The notes beneath the pieces were generated by a model. It did no database searches. It worked only from the letters and a program-made list of their open reading frames with translations, and was not told where the DNA came from. Both the position numbers and the translations under genes were made by a program. Positions 1 through 8,981 of a stretch of DNA of 64,000 nucleotides are shown here, one piece after another; position 1 is the stretch's first letter; every line of letters begins with the position of its first letter. The DNA is from Sphingomonadaceae bacterium (GTDB taxonomy: Bacteria > Pseudomonadota > Alphaproteobacteria > Sphingomonadales > Sphingomonadaceae): the NCBI GenBank assembly GCA_947476425.1, contig CANJQJ010000002.1, positions 62,001 through 126,000 on the forward strand, written 5' to 3'.

Positions 1-218
1 ATGACGGCGTTGCGCCCGACATGCCGGTTGCAATTCTCGAGCGCGGCACGCTACCGGGCAGCCGCGCGTTGCGCACGCTGCTCGCCGATCTCGGCGAACT
101 GGTAACGCGCGAACAGGTGAAAAGCCCGGCGATCATAGTCGTGGGCGAGGTCGTGCTGCTGTCCGATGCGGAGAATCGCATGCGGGCGCTGGCCGGCAAA
201 GTGGAGATGCAGAATTGA
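1..218 (+). CDS. cobA: Uroporphyrinogen-III C-methyltransferase, C-terminal fragment
   Basis: Only the last 72 codons lie in the window; the reading frame is open from base 3 and the true start is upstream. The visible part carries the C-terminal signature of SUMT/CobA/CysG-A methyltransferases: ILERGTLPGSRALRTLLADL, then SPAIIVVGEVV. The family uses two S-adenosylmethionine to make precorrin-2 from uroporphyrinogen III, the first step to siroheme. Siroheme is the cofactor of the sulfite reductase encoded two genes downstream, so placement at the head of this sulfate-reduction operon fits. The stop overlaps the TTG start of the next gene. Whether the protein also has the CysG dehydrogenase/chelatase half cannot be seen. 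Confidence 0.9.
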   Translation, partial: DGVAPDMPVAILERGTLPGSRALRTLLADLGELVTREQVKSPAIIVVGEVVLLSDAENRMRALAGKVEMQN

Positions 219-511
219 AGATCGTGACCGGAAATGACCTGGAAACGGGTGCGGTGACCTGGTGGAGCGGCGACGGCTGGTCGCTGCACATCGCGGATGC
301 CGTCGATGTTGGTGCCCATGGCGAGGCGATCGCAGCGACCGAGGAGGCAACCCGCCGGGTCAATGCTCCCTATGTCATCGAAGCCGATGCCACGTCGCAG
401 GGGCCCCGCCCCGCGCATATCAAGGATCGAATCCGCGCGGTCGGGCCGACGGTCCGCCTCGATCTCAACATCAAGCCCGCCGATCCAACGGCGGGAAGCT
501 GGGTGATCTGA
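215..511 (+). CDS. DUF2849 domain protein of the sulfite reductase operon
   Basis: A 98-residue soluble protein starting with TTG that overlaps the preceding stop; its own TGA overlaps the ATG of the next gene, so the three genes are probably translationally coupled. It resembles the DUF2849 family, which in alphaproteobacteria sits between the siroheme methyltransferase and the nitrite/sulfite reductase. No signal peptide, membrane segment or cysteine is visible. The function is unknown. Conserved position suggests a role in siroheme loading or electron supply to the reductase, but that is inference. Confidence 0.8.
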   Translation: MKIVTGNDLETGAVTWWSGDGWSLHIADAVDVGAHGEAIAATEEATRRVNAPYVIEADATSQGPRPAHIKDRIRAVGPTVRLDLNIKPADPTAGSWVI

Positions 512-2145
512 TGTACAAGTACGACCAATATGACCAGACGATCGTCGATGCGCGCGTCGAGGAATTCCGCGAGCAGGTCGGGCGTCGCCTGTCGGGCGAG
601 TTGAGCGAGGACCAGTTCAAGCCGCTTCGGCTGATGAACGGCCTCTATCTCCAGCTTCACGCCTACATGCTGCGCGTTGCGATCCCCTATGGCACGCTTG
701 ACAGCCGCCAGATGCGGATGCTCGCTCACATCGCGCGCAAATATGACCGCGACTATGGGCATTTCACCACGCGCCAGAATCTTCAGTATAACTGGATCAA
801 GCTCGAGGATGCGCCCGACATTCTCGCCGACCTCGCGTCGGTCGAGATGCATGCGATCCAGACCAGCGGCAATTGCATCCGCAACATCTCGTCGGACCAG
901 TTCGCCGGTGCGGCTGCCGATGAGGTCGAGGATCCCCGCCCATGGGCCGAATTGCTTCGCCAATGGTCGACCTTCCATCCGGAGTTCAGCTATCTGCCGC
1001 GCAAGTTCAAGATCGCAGTAATCGCATCCGACCAGGATCGCGCGGCGATGCGCCTGCACGACATCGGCCTGCAGGTGGTCCGCAACAACAAGGGCGAGAC
1101 CGGCTTCAAATTCTACGTCGGCGGCGGCATGGGGCGCACCCCGATCGTTGCCCCGCTGATCAGCGAATTCGTGCCCGCAACCGATCTGCTCAGCTACACC
1201 GAAGCCTGCCTGCGCGTGTATAATCGCTACGGCCGGCGCGATAATATCTACAAGGCGCGGATCAAGATCCTGCTCCACGAGATCGGCGCTGACGAATATC
1301 GTCGCCAGGTCGAGGAGGAGTTCGCTCACGTCAAGACGCTCGGCCTCGATCCGCCGGCGAGCGAGTTCGAACGCATCGCAGCGCATTTCGCACCCCCGGC
1401 GTGGGAAAGCGGGCTGCCCGATACGGTCGATCGTTCAAACGTCGATTTCGCCCAATGGGTCGACCAGAACGTCACTGCCCACAAGGCGCCGGGCTATGCC
1501 GTGGTAACGATCAGCCTCAAGCCGATCGACGGTATTCCGGGCGATGCTTCCTCCGCCCAGATCGACCTGATGGCCGATCTTGCCGAGACCTACAGCTTCG
1601 ACGAACTGCGCGTCACCCATGCGCAGAACATCGTGCTGCCGAATGTCCGCAAGGCCGATCTCCTCACGATGTGGCAGAAACTGGTCGATGCAAAGCTCGC
1701 CGATGCCAATATCGACCTGGTGACCGACATCATCGCTTGCCCCGGCCTGGATTATTGCAGCCTCGCCAATGCGCGTTCGATCCCGGTCGCGCAGAAGATT
1801 GCGGCGCGCTTCGCAGATCCAGCGCGCCAGCGCGATATCGGCGAGCTGAAGCTCAAGATCTCGGGCTGCATCAATGCCTGCGGCCACCATCATGCCGGCC
1901 ACATCGGAATCCTCGGCGTCGATCGCAAGGGTACGGAAAACTACCAATTGCTGCTTGGCGGCTCGGGTGCTGAAGATGCCAGCCTCGGCAAGATCGCCGG
2001 ACCCGGCTTCGACGAGGACGGCATCGTCGATGCGGTCGAGCGCACCATCGAGAAATACCGCGACCTGCGACAGGAGGGCGAGCGTTTCCTCGACACCTAT
2101 CGCCGCGTCGGAATGGACCCGTTCAAGGAGGCGATCTATGGTTAA
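511..2145 (+). CDS. cysI: Sulfite/nitrite reductase hemoprotein (siroheme, 4Fe-4S)
   Basis: A 544-residue protein of the nitrite/sulfite reductase family, which reduces sulfite to sulfide with six electrons in the cytoplasm. The four cysteines that hold the 4Fe-4S cluster and bridge to siroheme are present: CPGLDYC at about 410-416 and CINAC at about 453-457, followed by GHHHAGHIGILG. The N-terminal ferredoxin-like half (LYLQLHAYMLRVAIPYG) and the TSGNCIRN block are also seen. The ATG at 511 overlaps the stop of the DUF2849 gene; the frame is open further upstream but only as a shadow of that gene. No CysJ flavoprotein lies in this operon, so the electron donor may be ferredoxin or another protein. 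Sulfite rather than nitrite is inferred from cysH in the operon. Confidence 0.93.
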   Translation: MYKYDQYDQTIVDARVEEFREQVGRRLSGELSEDQFKPLRLMNGLYLQLHAYMLRVAIPYGTLDSRQMRMLAHIARKYDRDYGHFTTRQNLQYNWIKLEDAPDILADLASVEMHAIQTSGNCIRNISSDQFAGAAADEVEDPRPWAELLRQWSTFHPEFSYLPRKFKIAVIASDQDRAAMRLHDIGLQVVRNNKGETGFKFYVGGGMGRTPIVAPLISEFVPATDLLSYTEACLRVYNRYGRRDNIYKARIKILLHEIGADEYRRQVEEEFAHVKTLGLDPPASEFERIAAHFAPPAWESGLPDTVDRSNVDFAQWVDQNVTAHKAPGYAVVTISLKPIDGIPGDASSAQIDLMADLAETYSFDELRVTHAQNIVLPNVRKADLLTMWQKLVDAKLADANIDLVTDIIACPGLDYCSLANARSIPVAQKIAARFADPARQRDIGELKLKISGCINACGHHHAGHIGILGVDRKGTENYQLLLGGSGAEDASLGKIAGPGFDEDGIVDAVERTIEKYRDLRQEGERFLDTYRRVGMDPFKEAIYG

Positions 2146-2563
2146 TGCCCTGCGCTTCCGTGATGACAGCGCGCACGAAGAGCCCGCGGTCACCTTCGAG
2201 ACCTTTCTCGGACAGACCAACGCCACTGCCGTCCGGCTCGAGCCGGGCGACGATGCGCGCGAACTGATCCCGCACCTCGATCGTCTCGCGCTGATCGAGG
2301 TCTCGTTTCCCAAATTCCGCGATGGTCGTGGCTATTCGGCCGCGCGGATATTGCGGGAATCCGGATATACGGGCGAGCTCCGCGCTTCGGGCGACATCCT
2401 CGTCGACCAGATCCTGTATCTGCGCCGCTGCGGTTTCGACAGCTTCATCGCCGATGCCGAACTCGACGAGGCCGCGGTCGATCGCGCCCTTGGCCGTTAT
2501 GGCGACGTCTACCAGAAGGCGGCGGACGGTCGTTCGCCCGTCTGGGCCCTGCGGCATGGGTGA
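2138..2563 (+). CDS. DUF934 family protein
   Basis: A 141-residue protein overlapping the end of the sulfite reductase gene by 8 bp. It matches the DUF934 family, found almost only beside cysI and cysH in proteobacteria; LIEVSFPKFRDGRGYSAARI is the recognisable core. It has no transmembrane segment and no metal-binding cysteine cluster (one Cys only). The function is unknown; it probably supports sulfite reduction. Its stop lies inside the next gene. Confidence 0.87.
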   Translation: MVNALRFRDDSAHEEPAVTFETFLGQTNATAVRLEPGDDARELIPHLDRLALIEVSFPKFRDGRGYSAARILRESGYTGELRASGDILVDQILYLRRCGFDSFIADAELDEAAVDRALGRYGDVYQKAADGRSPVWALRHG

Positions 2564-3332
2564 CGCTGCCCGCGCCATCGATCGCATCACTGTGACGCCG
2601 CGTTTCACGGCGGACGATGCCGCGCGCCTCAATGCGCAGTTCGAAGGCGTGCCAGTTCCCGAAATGCTGCGTGCGCTGATCGCCCACGGGCTGATCGGCC
2701 GCGCAGCGGTGGTCTCTTCCTTCGGCGCGGAATCGGCTGTGCTGCTTCACCTGATCGCTCAGGTAAATCCCGATTTGCCGGTCCTGTTCCTGAATACCGG
2801 CAAGATCTTTCCCGAGACGATCGCCTATCGCGATTTGCTGATCGAGCGGCTTGGCCTCACCGACGTCCGCACCATCACGCCTGATGTGGATGCGATCGAG
2901 AAGCAGGACTCGACGGGGCTGCGCTGGTCCTATGATCCCGATGGCTGCTGCGAACTTCGCAAGGTGATTCCGCTGGAAACCGCGCTTGCCGAATTCGATA
3001 CGTCGATCAGCGGCCGCAAGGGCTTCCAGTCGAAGACCCGCGCGCATCTCCAGCGGTTCGAGATCGAGAAGGGCTGGCTGAAGGTCAATCCGCTCGCCGA
3101 ATGGGGCAAGCCGGAGCTCGACGCCTATTTCGAGGCGCATGATCTCCCGCGCCACCCGTTGGAGGCGCAAGGCTATCTTTCGATCGGCTGCGCACCATGC
3201 ACCAGCGTCGTCAAGCCCGGCGAGGACCCACGCGCTGGGCGCTGGCGGGGTTGGGAAAAAGTCGAATGCGGCATCCACGGCGAACCGATCACCCGGCCTG
3301 ACGACAATCCGGCCAACGATCCGGTATTTTGA
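2556..3332 (+). CDS. cysH: Adenylylsulfate (APS) reductase, assimilatory
   Basis: A 258-residue thioredoxin-dependent reductase that converts activated sulfate to sulfite in the cytoplasm. The PP-loop SSFGAES lies near the N-terminus. Two cysteine pairs, Cys131-Cys132 (GCCELRK) and Cys212/Cys215 (IGCAPCTS), mark the 4Fe-4S subtype. That subtype normally reduces adenosine phosphosulfate directly, not PAPS. The catalytic nucleophile is Cys238 in ECGIHGE. ATG 2556 overlaps the DUF934 stop. This is the last gene of the operon. Annotation pipelines often call such proteins PAPS reductase; the cysteine pattern argues for APS. Confidence 0.93.
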   Translation: MGDAARAIDRITVTPRFTADDAARLNAQFEGVPVPEMLRALIAHGLIGRAAVVSSFGAESAVLLHLIAQVNPDLPVLFLNTGKIFPETIAYRDLLIERLGLTDVRTITPDVDAIEKQDSTGLRWSYDPDGCCELRKVIPLETALAEFDTSISGRKGFQSKTRAHLQRFEIEKGWLKVNPLAEWGKPELDAYFEAHDLPRHPLEAQGYLSIGCAPCTSVVKPGEDPRAGRWRGWEKVECGIHGEPITRPDDNPANDPVF

Positions 3333-3445
3333 GGCTGGGTCTATTCGGCCTGTCCCCGCTATTCATCGGCAATTCCGGATCCTGAAATAAATTCGGAATG
3401 ACGAATGGCTGGCGCCCGACGCGCTTCTTGCTAAGAATGGAGTTC

Positions 3446-4597
3446 ATGGCGGAAACTCCGGGCGCAAGATTGTTCATGCTGTTCACGATGCTGGCGCTGT
3501 CCGCCTGCGTCGCCCCCGGGCGCGGCATAGCCCCACAAGCGCCTCAGAGGCCAGCTGCAGCGCCAAAATCATATTCTAGCACCATGGCCACCAAAATAAC
3601 GCCTTCGAACCCTGTGGTGCCTTCAGGGCCATCCTCAGCCGTCACGACAATTCCCTTACCGCCATCGCCACCGCTATCGTCACCGCCGCCAGCCCCGGCA
3701 TGGCTTGCCAAGCCTGTCACCGCCAATGCTGTCGAAGTGCCGGCCAGGCAATATCTCGTCGTCGCCGGCGACACGCTCAGCCGCGTCGCCAGCAAGACCG
3801 GTGCGACGAAGGAGGCGATTGCGGAAGCCAATCAGCTCGCCGAGCCCTTCACCGTGAAGACCGGACAGAAGCTGCGCATCCCCGGCGGTCGCTATCATCG
3901 CGTCGGCAAGGGCGAGAGCGGAATCGCGATCGCGCGCGCCTATGGCGTCGCATGGTCACGCATTGCCGCGCTGAACCAGCTCGAGCAGCCCTATATCCTT
4001 CGCGAGGGCCAGCGGCTCGTGCTGCCAAGCCAGGAAGAAGCGGCAAGCATGACGCTCGAGCAGCGCGCGCAGGCGTTCAAGCTCGATATCGACGACATCG
4101 TGACCGGCGGCGAACCGGCGCTGGCGAACAATGCCAAGCCTGTTGCGCCAGTTCCGACCCCGAAGCGGACCTTGCCGCCCACCGCTACAGTCGCCGCCCC
4201 AGTGCAGAGTTTCGACGCCCAGTTCGCCTGGCCGGTCGAGGGCCGTGTCATTCGCCCATTCGGGCCGATCGCCGATGGTGCCCGCAATGACGGCATCAAC
4301 ATCGCCGCACCCGAGGGCACGCCGATCTATGCGGCGGCCGATGGCGTCGTTGCCTATGTGGGAACCGACGTCGCCATTTACGGCGGCCTGATCCTCCTTC
4401 GCCATGGCGAGGGCTGGCTCACCGCCTACGGCCATGCCGAACGCCTTGCGGTCAATCGCGGGCAGGCGGTAAAAAAGGGCCAGTTGATCGGCTATGTCTC
4501 GCAAGCCGGGCTCGCCGACCAGGACCAGCTTCACTTCGAAATACGACAGGGCCGCACCCCCGTCGATCCCAAGGCCTATCTGCCGAAAAAAGGCTGA
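3446..4597 (+). CDS. LysM/M23-domain lipoprotein, NlpD-like
   Basis: A 383-residue envelope lipoprotein. A short signal sequence ends in the lipobox LALSAC at residue 21. A proline/serine-rich linker follows, then two LysM repeats (YLVVAGDTLSRVASKTGA and YHRVGKGESGIAIARAYGV) that bind peptidoglycan, and a C-terminal LytM/M23 domain ending LHFEIRQGRTPVDPKAYLP. The first zinc-binding block reads NDGINIAAPEG where active peptidases have HxGxD, so the domain is probably catalytically dead, as in NlpD/EnvC, which activate cell-wall amidases. The start is uncertain: ATG 3437 or 3398 would add residues before the same signal. It lies 74 bp upstream of rimO on the same strand. Confidence 0.85.
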   Translation: MAETPGARLFMLFTMLALSACVAPGRGIAPQAPQRPAAAPKSYSSTMATKITPSNPVVPSGPSSAVTTIPLPPSPPLSSPPPAPAWLAKPVTANAVEVPARQYLVVAGDTLSRVASKTGATKEAIAEANQLAEPFTVKTGQKLRIPGGRYHRVGKGESGIAIARAYGVAWSRIAALNQLEQPYILREGQRLVLPSQEEAASMTLEQRAQAFKLDIDDIVTGGEPALANNAKPVAPVPTPKRTLPPTATVAAPVQSFDAQFAWPVEGRVIRPFGPIADGARNDGINIAAPEGTPIYAAADGVVAYVGTDVAIYGGLILLRHGEGWLTAYGHAERLAVNRGQAVKKGQLIGYVSQAGLADQDQLHFEIRQGRTPVDPKAYLPKKG

Positions 4598-4671
4598 TCC
4601 CGCTCATATCGACTATAAGCGGTCGTTGGGGATGACATTCGCCGCCAAAATCCCTATGTGCGCCCCATATC

Positions 4672-5994
4672 ATGGCATTGAAACTCCCCACCCCGCCGAA
4701 AATCGGCATGGTCTCGCTCGGCTGTCCAAAAGCGCTGGTCGATAGCGAACGCATCCTCACCAAGCTGCGTTCCGACGGCTATGGCTTGTCGCCCGACTAT
4801 CAGGGCGCCGACATCGTTCTCGTCAACACCTGCGGTTTTCTCGATTCCGCGAAAGCGGAAAGCCTCGAGGCGATCGGCGAGGCGATTGCCGAAAATGGCC
4901 GAGTCATCGTCACCGGCTGCATGGGCAAGGAAGCCGATGTCATCCGCGCGCGCTTCCCGCAGGTGCTCGCGATCACCGGTCCACACCAGTATGAAGCCGT
5001 CGTCGGTGCGGTGCATGAGGCGGCTCCGATGCCGCCCTCGCCCTATGTCGATCTCGTGCCTGAGGTAGGCCTCAAGCTCACGCCGCGCCACTACAGCTAT
5101 CTGAAGATTTCCGAGGGCTGCAACCATCGCTGCGCCTTCTGCATCATCCCCTCGATCCGGGGCGACCTCGTCTCGCGCAGGCCTGATGCGATCATTCGTG
5201 AAGCCCAGAAGCTGGTCGCTGCAGGGACTCGCGAACTGCTCGTGATCAGCCAGGACACATCGGCGTACGGCGTTGACATGAAGCACGCCGAATATAGCGG
5301 CATCCGAGCGCACATGACCGATCTTTCCCGTGAACTCGGCAAGCTCGGGGCATGGGTCCGCCTCCATTATGTCTACCCCTATCCGCATGTCGATCATGTC
5401 ATCCCGTTGATGGCCGAGGGCCTGATCCTTCCTTATCTGGATATCCCGTTCCAGCACGCTTCGCCGAGCGTCCTCAAGGCAATGAGGCGCCCGGCAAACG
5501 AAGCCAAGGTGCTCGAACGCCTGCGCAACTGGCGCGCCATCGCGCCCGATATCACGATCCGCTCATCCTTCGTGCTCGGCTTTCCGGGCGAGACCGAGGC
5601 CGATTTCCAGTATCTGCTCGACTGGATGGACGAAGCCCAGCTCGATCGCGTCGGTGCATTCAAGTTCGAGCCAGTCCAGGGCGCCGCTGCCAACGACTTG
5701 CCAAACCCGGTGCCGGAAGAGGTCAAGCAGGAGCGCTATGACCGCTTCATGGAAAAGACCGCTGCGATTTCCGCCGCCAAGCTCGAAGCAAAGATCGGCC
5801 GCACGCTCGACGTGCTGATCGACCTCGTCGATGACGAAGGCGGCGCAACCGGTCGCTCGAAGGCCGATGCGCCCGAAATCGACGGGGAAGTCCATCTTCG
5901 TGACGCGGCCGGATTGAAGCAGGGTGATATCGTTTCGGTTCTCATCGAGGACGCCGACGATCATGACCTCTTCGGGGTACCGGTGGCGCTTTAG
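4672..5994 (+). CDS. rimO: Ribosomal protein S12 methylthiotransferase RimO
   Basis: A 440-residue radical-SAM methylthiotransferase that adds a methylthio group to an aspartate of ribosomal protein S12. Order: N-terminal UPF0004 domain with three cluster cysteines ([26 protein letters not shown]); radical-SAM core with Cys150/154/157 in [12 protein letters not shown]-terminal TRAM domain ending [13 protein letters not shown]. The [10 protein letters not shown] signature separates RimO from MiaB and MtaB. A second methylthiotransferase of the MtaB type is encoded at 23441. Followed by a composite palindromic repeat. Confidence 0.96.
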   Translation: MALKLPTPPKIGMVSLGCPKALVDSERILTKLRSDGYGLSPDYQGADIVLVNTCGFLDSAKAESLEAIGEAIAENGRVIVTGCMGKEADVIRARFPQVLAITGPHQYEAVVGAVHEAAPMPPSPYVDLVPEVGLKLTPRHYSYLKISEGCNHRCAFCIIPSIRGDLVSRRPDAIIREAQKLVAAGTRELLVISQDTSAYGVDMKHAEYSGIRAHMTDLSRELGKLGAWVRLHYVYPYPHVDHVIPLMAEGLILPYLDIPFQHASPSVLKAMRRPANEAKVLERLRNWRAIAPDITIRSSFVLGFPGETEADFQYLLDWMDEAQLDRVGAFKFEPVQGAAANDLPNPVPEEVKQERYDRFMEKTAAISAAKLEAKIGRTLDVLIDLVDDEGGATGRSKADAPEIDGEVHLRDAAGLKQGDIVSVLIEDADDHDLFGVPVAL

Positions 5995-6028
5995 GCGCGG
6001 GGAGACGTCGTTCCGTCGCCCCCCCAAT

Positions 6029-6122
6029 CGTCATCCCGACGAAAGTCGGGATCCATGGGACCCACAGTTCTCGCGATCGAGGGACCACCGCGACGTGGAT
6101 CCCGGCGTCCGCCGGGATGACG
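6029..6122 (+). repeat. Composite intergenic palindromic repeat, copy A
   Basis: About 94 bp between rimO and the aminopeptidase gene. It starts CGTCATCCCGACGAAAGTCG and ends CGTCCGCCGGGATGACG, so the ends are inverted repeats, and each end is itself a small hairpin. The core reads GATCCATGGGACCCACAG, then a variable stretch, then GTGGATCCCGG. The same element recurs at 21387, 29909, 33255, 41900 and 60532. It resembles a doublet of REP palindromes. Confidence 0.9.
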
Positions 6123-6194
6123 GCGGGGCCGTCGGGACGTCGAATCGCGAGACACACACCGTCCGTTCCTTTTTCCCGAAACAGACTCTAGACA

Positions 6195-7595
6195 ATGGGC
6201 ATGACCGACTTCCCAGCCCTGCTCGTTCCCGATCGCGGTCAATCCGCTCGCGATATCCACATTGTCGACAAGAACGGCTTCGACGCGTGGTTCAAGGAAC
6301 AGCCGGCTCGGGTACGAAGCGCGGTCGAAGCGCTGCGATTCAGGGGCGCAGCGCTCGAATTTGCCATCCTGCCCGGCGACGAACCCGATAGCTGGAATGC
6401 AGCGATTGGCGTAGTCGATGCCGATGCCTTCTCACCATGGTGCCTCGCCAAGGCGGCCTCCGCGTTGCCCGCCGGATCATATCGCCTCGCCGGAAAACGC
6501 GGCCCCGGGCCCGCAGCGCTTGGCTGGCTGCTCGCGCATCATCGCTTCGATCGCTACCGCAGCGATCCCGAGCCAATCCCCACGTCCGTCCTGCTCACCC
6601 CCCAACCAGCGACTATCGAGGCCCATGTTCGCATCGCCGAAGCGATCGCGCTCGTTCGCGACATGGTCGATACGCCAGCTGCCGACATGGGGCCCGGCGA
6701 TATCGCGAACATCGTCGAATCGATCGGTCGCAGCTTCGGCGCGGCAGTGTCGGTGATCCAGGGCGATGCGCTCGAGGAAGGCTTTCCGATGATCGCGGCG
6801 GTTGGCCGCGCAGCCTCCCGCGAACATGCCCCGCGCCTGATCGAGCTTCACTGGGGCGATCCAGCGCATCCGCGCATCGCGATCGTCGGCAAGGGGGTGA
6901 GTTTCGACTCCGGCGGGCTCGATCTCAAGCCATCTTCGGCGATGCTCTTGATGAAGAAGGACATGGGTGGCGCTGCCCATGCGATCGCACTCGCGCGGCT
7001 CATCATGGGTGCCCGCATGCCGGTGAGGCTGCACCTGCTCATCCCGGCTGTCGAGAACGCCGTTTCGGGCAATGCCTTCCGACCCGGTGACGTGCTGAAG
7101 AGCCGCAAGGGCATCACCGTCGAAATCGGCAATACCGATGCCGAGGGCCGACTCGTGCTGGCCGATGCACTCGCGCGAGCGGCAGAGGATGAGCCGGTCC
7201 TCATGGTCGATTTCGCCACCTTGACCGGCGCCGCACGAGTCGCGCTCGGCCCTGACCTGCCAGCGTTGTTCAGCAATAACGACATGTTCGCCGAGGTGCT
7301 GATGCAGGGCTCCGAGGCCAGCGATGATCCGCTATGGCGCCTCCCACTCTGGCAGCCCTATGCCGACATGCTCAAATCCACGGTCGCCGACGTCAACAAT
7401 GCGGGCGAAGGCGGCATGGCGGGCGCCGTTACCGCCGCGCTTTTCCTGCAGAAATTCGTCCCGCCGGAGATCGACTGGGCGCATCTCGATACGTTCGCAT
7501 GGCGTCCAGCGGCGAAGCCCGGGCGGCCCAAGGGAGGCGATGCGCTTGGCCTTCGTGCGGTCTTCGAAGCGCTCGGAAAACGGTTCAATCAGTAA
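6195..7595 (+). CDS. Leucyl aminopeptidase family protein (M17)
   Basis: A 466-residue cytosolic metallo-aminopeptidase that removes N-terminal residues from peptides. The catalytic M17 half contains GKGVSFDSGGLDLKPSSAML, KKDMGGAA and NTDAEGRLVLADAL, which supply the two-metal site and active-site residues. The N-terminal macro-like half is divergent, as in the PepB/PepA-like branch. The start is ATG 6195 or 6201. It stands alone after a repeat element and ends before an AT-richer gap that probably holds the promoter of the MarR/NlpC pair. Confidence 0.92.
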   Translation: MGMTDFPALLVPDRGQSARDIHIVDKNGFDAWFKEQPARVRSAVEALRFRGAALEFAILPGDEPDSWNAAIGVVDADAFSPWCLAKAASALPAGSYRLAGKRGPGPAALGWLLAHHRFDRYRSDPEPIPTSVLLTPQPATIEAHVRIAEAIALVRDMVDTPAADMGPGDIANIVESIGRSFGAAVSVIQGDALEEGFPMIAAVGRAASREHAPRLIELHWGDPAHPRIAIVGKGVSFDSGGLDLKPSSAMLLMKKDMGGAAHAIALARLIMGARMPVRLHLLIPAVENAVSGNAFRPGDVLKSRKGITVEIGNTDAEGRLVLADALARAAEDEPVLMVDFATLTGAARVALGPDLPALFSNNDMFAEVLMQGSEASDDPLWRLPLWQPYADMLKSTVADVNNAGEGGMAGAVTAALFLQKFVPPEIDWAHLDTFAWRPAAKPGRPKGGDALGLRAVFEALGKRFNQ

Positions 7596-7741
7596 CCAAT
7601 CAACCACCCGGAATTGCACCCAAATAATTTTCGATAATTCCCGATTTCAATGGATCATTTTGGCGGTTTGCTCGTTTCGGCCCCAGAAGGATTTTTATCA
7701 GCTGCCTTCGGCGCACTGAGAGATGAAATTGGAAACAGAAA

Positions 7742-8119
7742 ATGGGACAGCGTCTTGTTAGGGGTTGGATGGACATTTTGATCAATTATGTCCGCTCGGG
7801 CCAACCCGATCTCACCAACCGGCAGATGGCCCTCCTGATGGTCGTTTATCAAACTCCGGGGCCCCACACGGTTCGCGGTCTCGCCGCGAAACTTGGCGTA
7901 TCGAAACCAGTCGTCACGCGAGCCTTGAATACACTGGCCGCGCTCGGCTATCTGCGCCGCGAACGCGACGAGGCCGACGGCCGAAACATATTCGTCGTCG
8001 AGACGGAATTGGGGGCCGATTTCCTTGAAGGGTTCGGAAGTTTTGAGGCAGACAGCGGCCCCGGGTTCATTGGATCCGGACAACAGGACGATCGCGTCCT
8101 CCATCGCGTCACCAACTGA
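7742..8119 (+). CDS. MarR-family winged-helix regulator
   Basis: A 125-residue DNA-binding protein. Residues 20-90 form a winged helix: LTNRQMALLMVVY, the recognition helix VSKPVVTRALNTLAALGYL, and the wing RRERDEADGRNIFV. The C-terminus after about residue 98 is low in recognisable structure and overlaps the 5' part of the next gene in another frame. It probably regulates itself and the NlpC/P60 gene that follows; the ligand is unknown. The 146-bp region upstream is AT-rich compared with its surroundings. Confidence 0.82.
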   Translation: MGQRLVRGWMDILINYVRSGQPDLTNRQMALLMVVYQTPGPHTVRGLAAKLGVSKPVVTRALNTLAALGYLRRERDEADGRNIFVVETELGADFLEGFGSFEADSGPGFIGSGQQDDRVLHRVTN

Positions 8120-8981
8120 TCGCTTCCGGCTGACGGGTCCGTCCCGCCGGCTGGACCCTCGCATGAATGCAGTTCGGCGCGACATTGCCGATGTCGCGCT
8201 GGCGGAGTCGATATTTGCCCCGCATTATGCCCTGCCTGATGTTGAAGGCCTGATCCTTGCGTCCGCGATGATCCGCTGCTCGCCCGACGATATGGCCGAG
8301 GCGAGCAGCCAGCTCCTTCGCGGCGAGATATTCGCGGTCCTCGATATTTCGGGGGATTGGGCCTGGGGCTATTCCGGCCACGATCATTATGTCGGCTATG
8401 TGCGTCGCGATGCCCTTGGGCTCGCGGCTCCCGCCTCGCATGTGGTGATCGCTCGCGAAGCTCCGATATTCGCGGCAGCGGATATCAAATCGGCGGTACG
8501 CGATACACTGACGCTTGGAGCGCGCGTTTCGGGGATTGTCGACGATGGCTTCCTCAGAATTGCAGACGGCTATTTGCATCTCCGCCATGTCCGCGACGCC
8601 GATCACATTTCGAGCGACCCGGTTTCGGTTGCGGAGCAGTTCCTCGGCGCGCCCTATCTGTGGGGCGGACGCGGTGCCGGGGGAATCGATTGCTCGGGTC
8701 TTGTCCAGCTTGCGCTCGGAATGGCCGGGATCGCCTGCCCACGCGATACCGATCTGCAGCGCATGGCACTCGGCGAGGATATCGGCGAAGGCGAGGCCTT
8801 GCGACGGGGCGACCTCGTCTTCTTCCCGGGCCACGTCGGGCTGATGACGGACAGCAGCAATATGATTCATGCCAACGCCTTTTGGATGAACGTCTCGATC
8901 GAGCCGCTCGACGACGTCGTCGATCGGCTTCGTCCCAAATATGATACCCCGGTGCTCGCGCGCAGGAGGATAGGTGAATGA
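8025..8981 (+). CDS. NlpC/P60 family cell-wall hydrolase
   Basis: Up to 318 residues. An SH3-like region (FAPHYALPDVEG to GYVRRDAL) precedes a C-terminal NlpC/P60 domain. Catalytic Cys is in GGIDCSGLVQLAL (about residue 223 with this start) and His in FFPGHVGLM. The family cuts D-glutamyl-diaminopimelate or related bonds in muropeptides. No signal peptide is visible, so it may act on recycled muropeptides in the cytoplasm. The start is uncertain: TTG 8025 is the longest choice, TTG 8070 and ATG 8163 are alternatives; conserved sequence seems to begin near LTGPSRRLDPR, upstream of 8163. It overlaps the MarR gene by up to 95 bp and argC by 4 bp (ATGA). Confidence 0.85.
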   Translation: MKGSEVLRQTAAPGSLDPDNRTIASSIASPTDRFRLTGPSRRLDPRMNAVRRDIADVALAESIFAPHYALPDVEGLILASAMIRCSPDDMAEASSQLLRGEIFAVLDISGDWAWGYSGHDHYVGYVRRDALGLAAPASHVVIAREAPIFAAADIKSAVRDTLTLGARVSGIVDDGFLRIADGYLHLRHVRDADHISSDPVSVAEQFLGAPYLWGGRGAGGIDCSGLVQLALGMAGIACPRDTDLQRMALGEDIGEGEALRRGDLVFFPGHVGLMTDSSNMIHANAFWMNVSIEPLDDVVDRLRPKYDTPVLARRRIGE

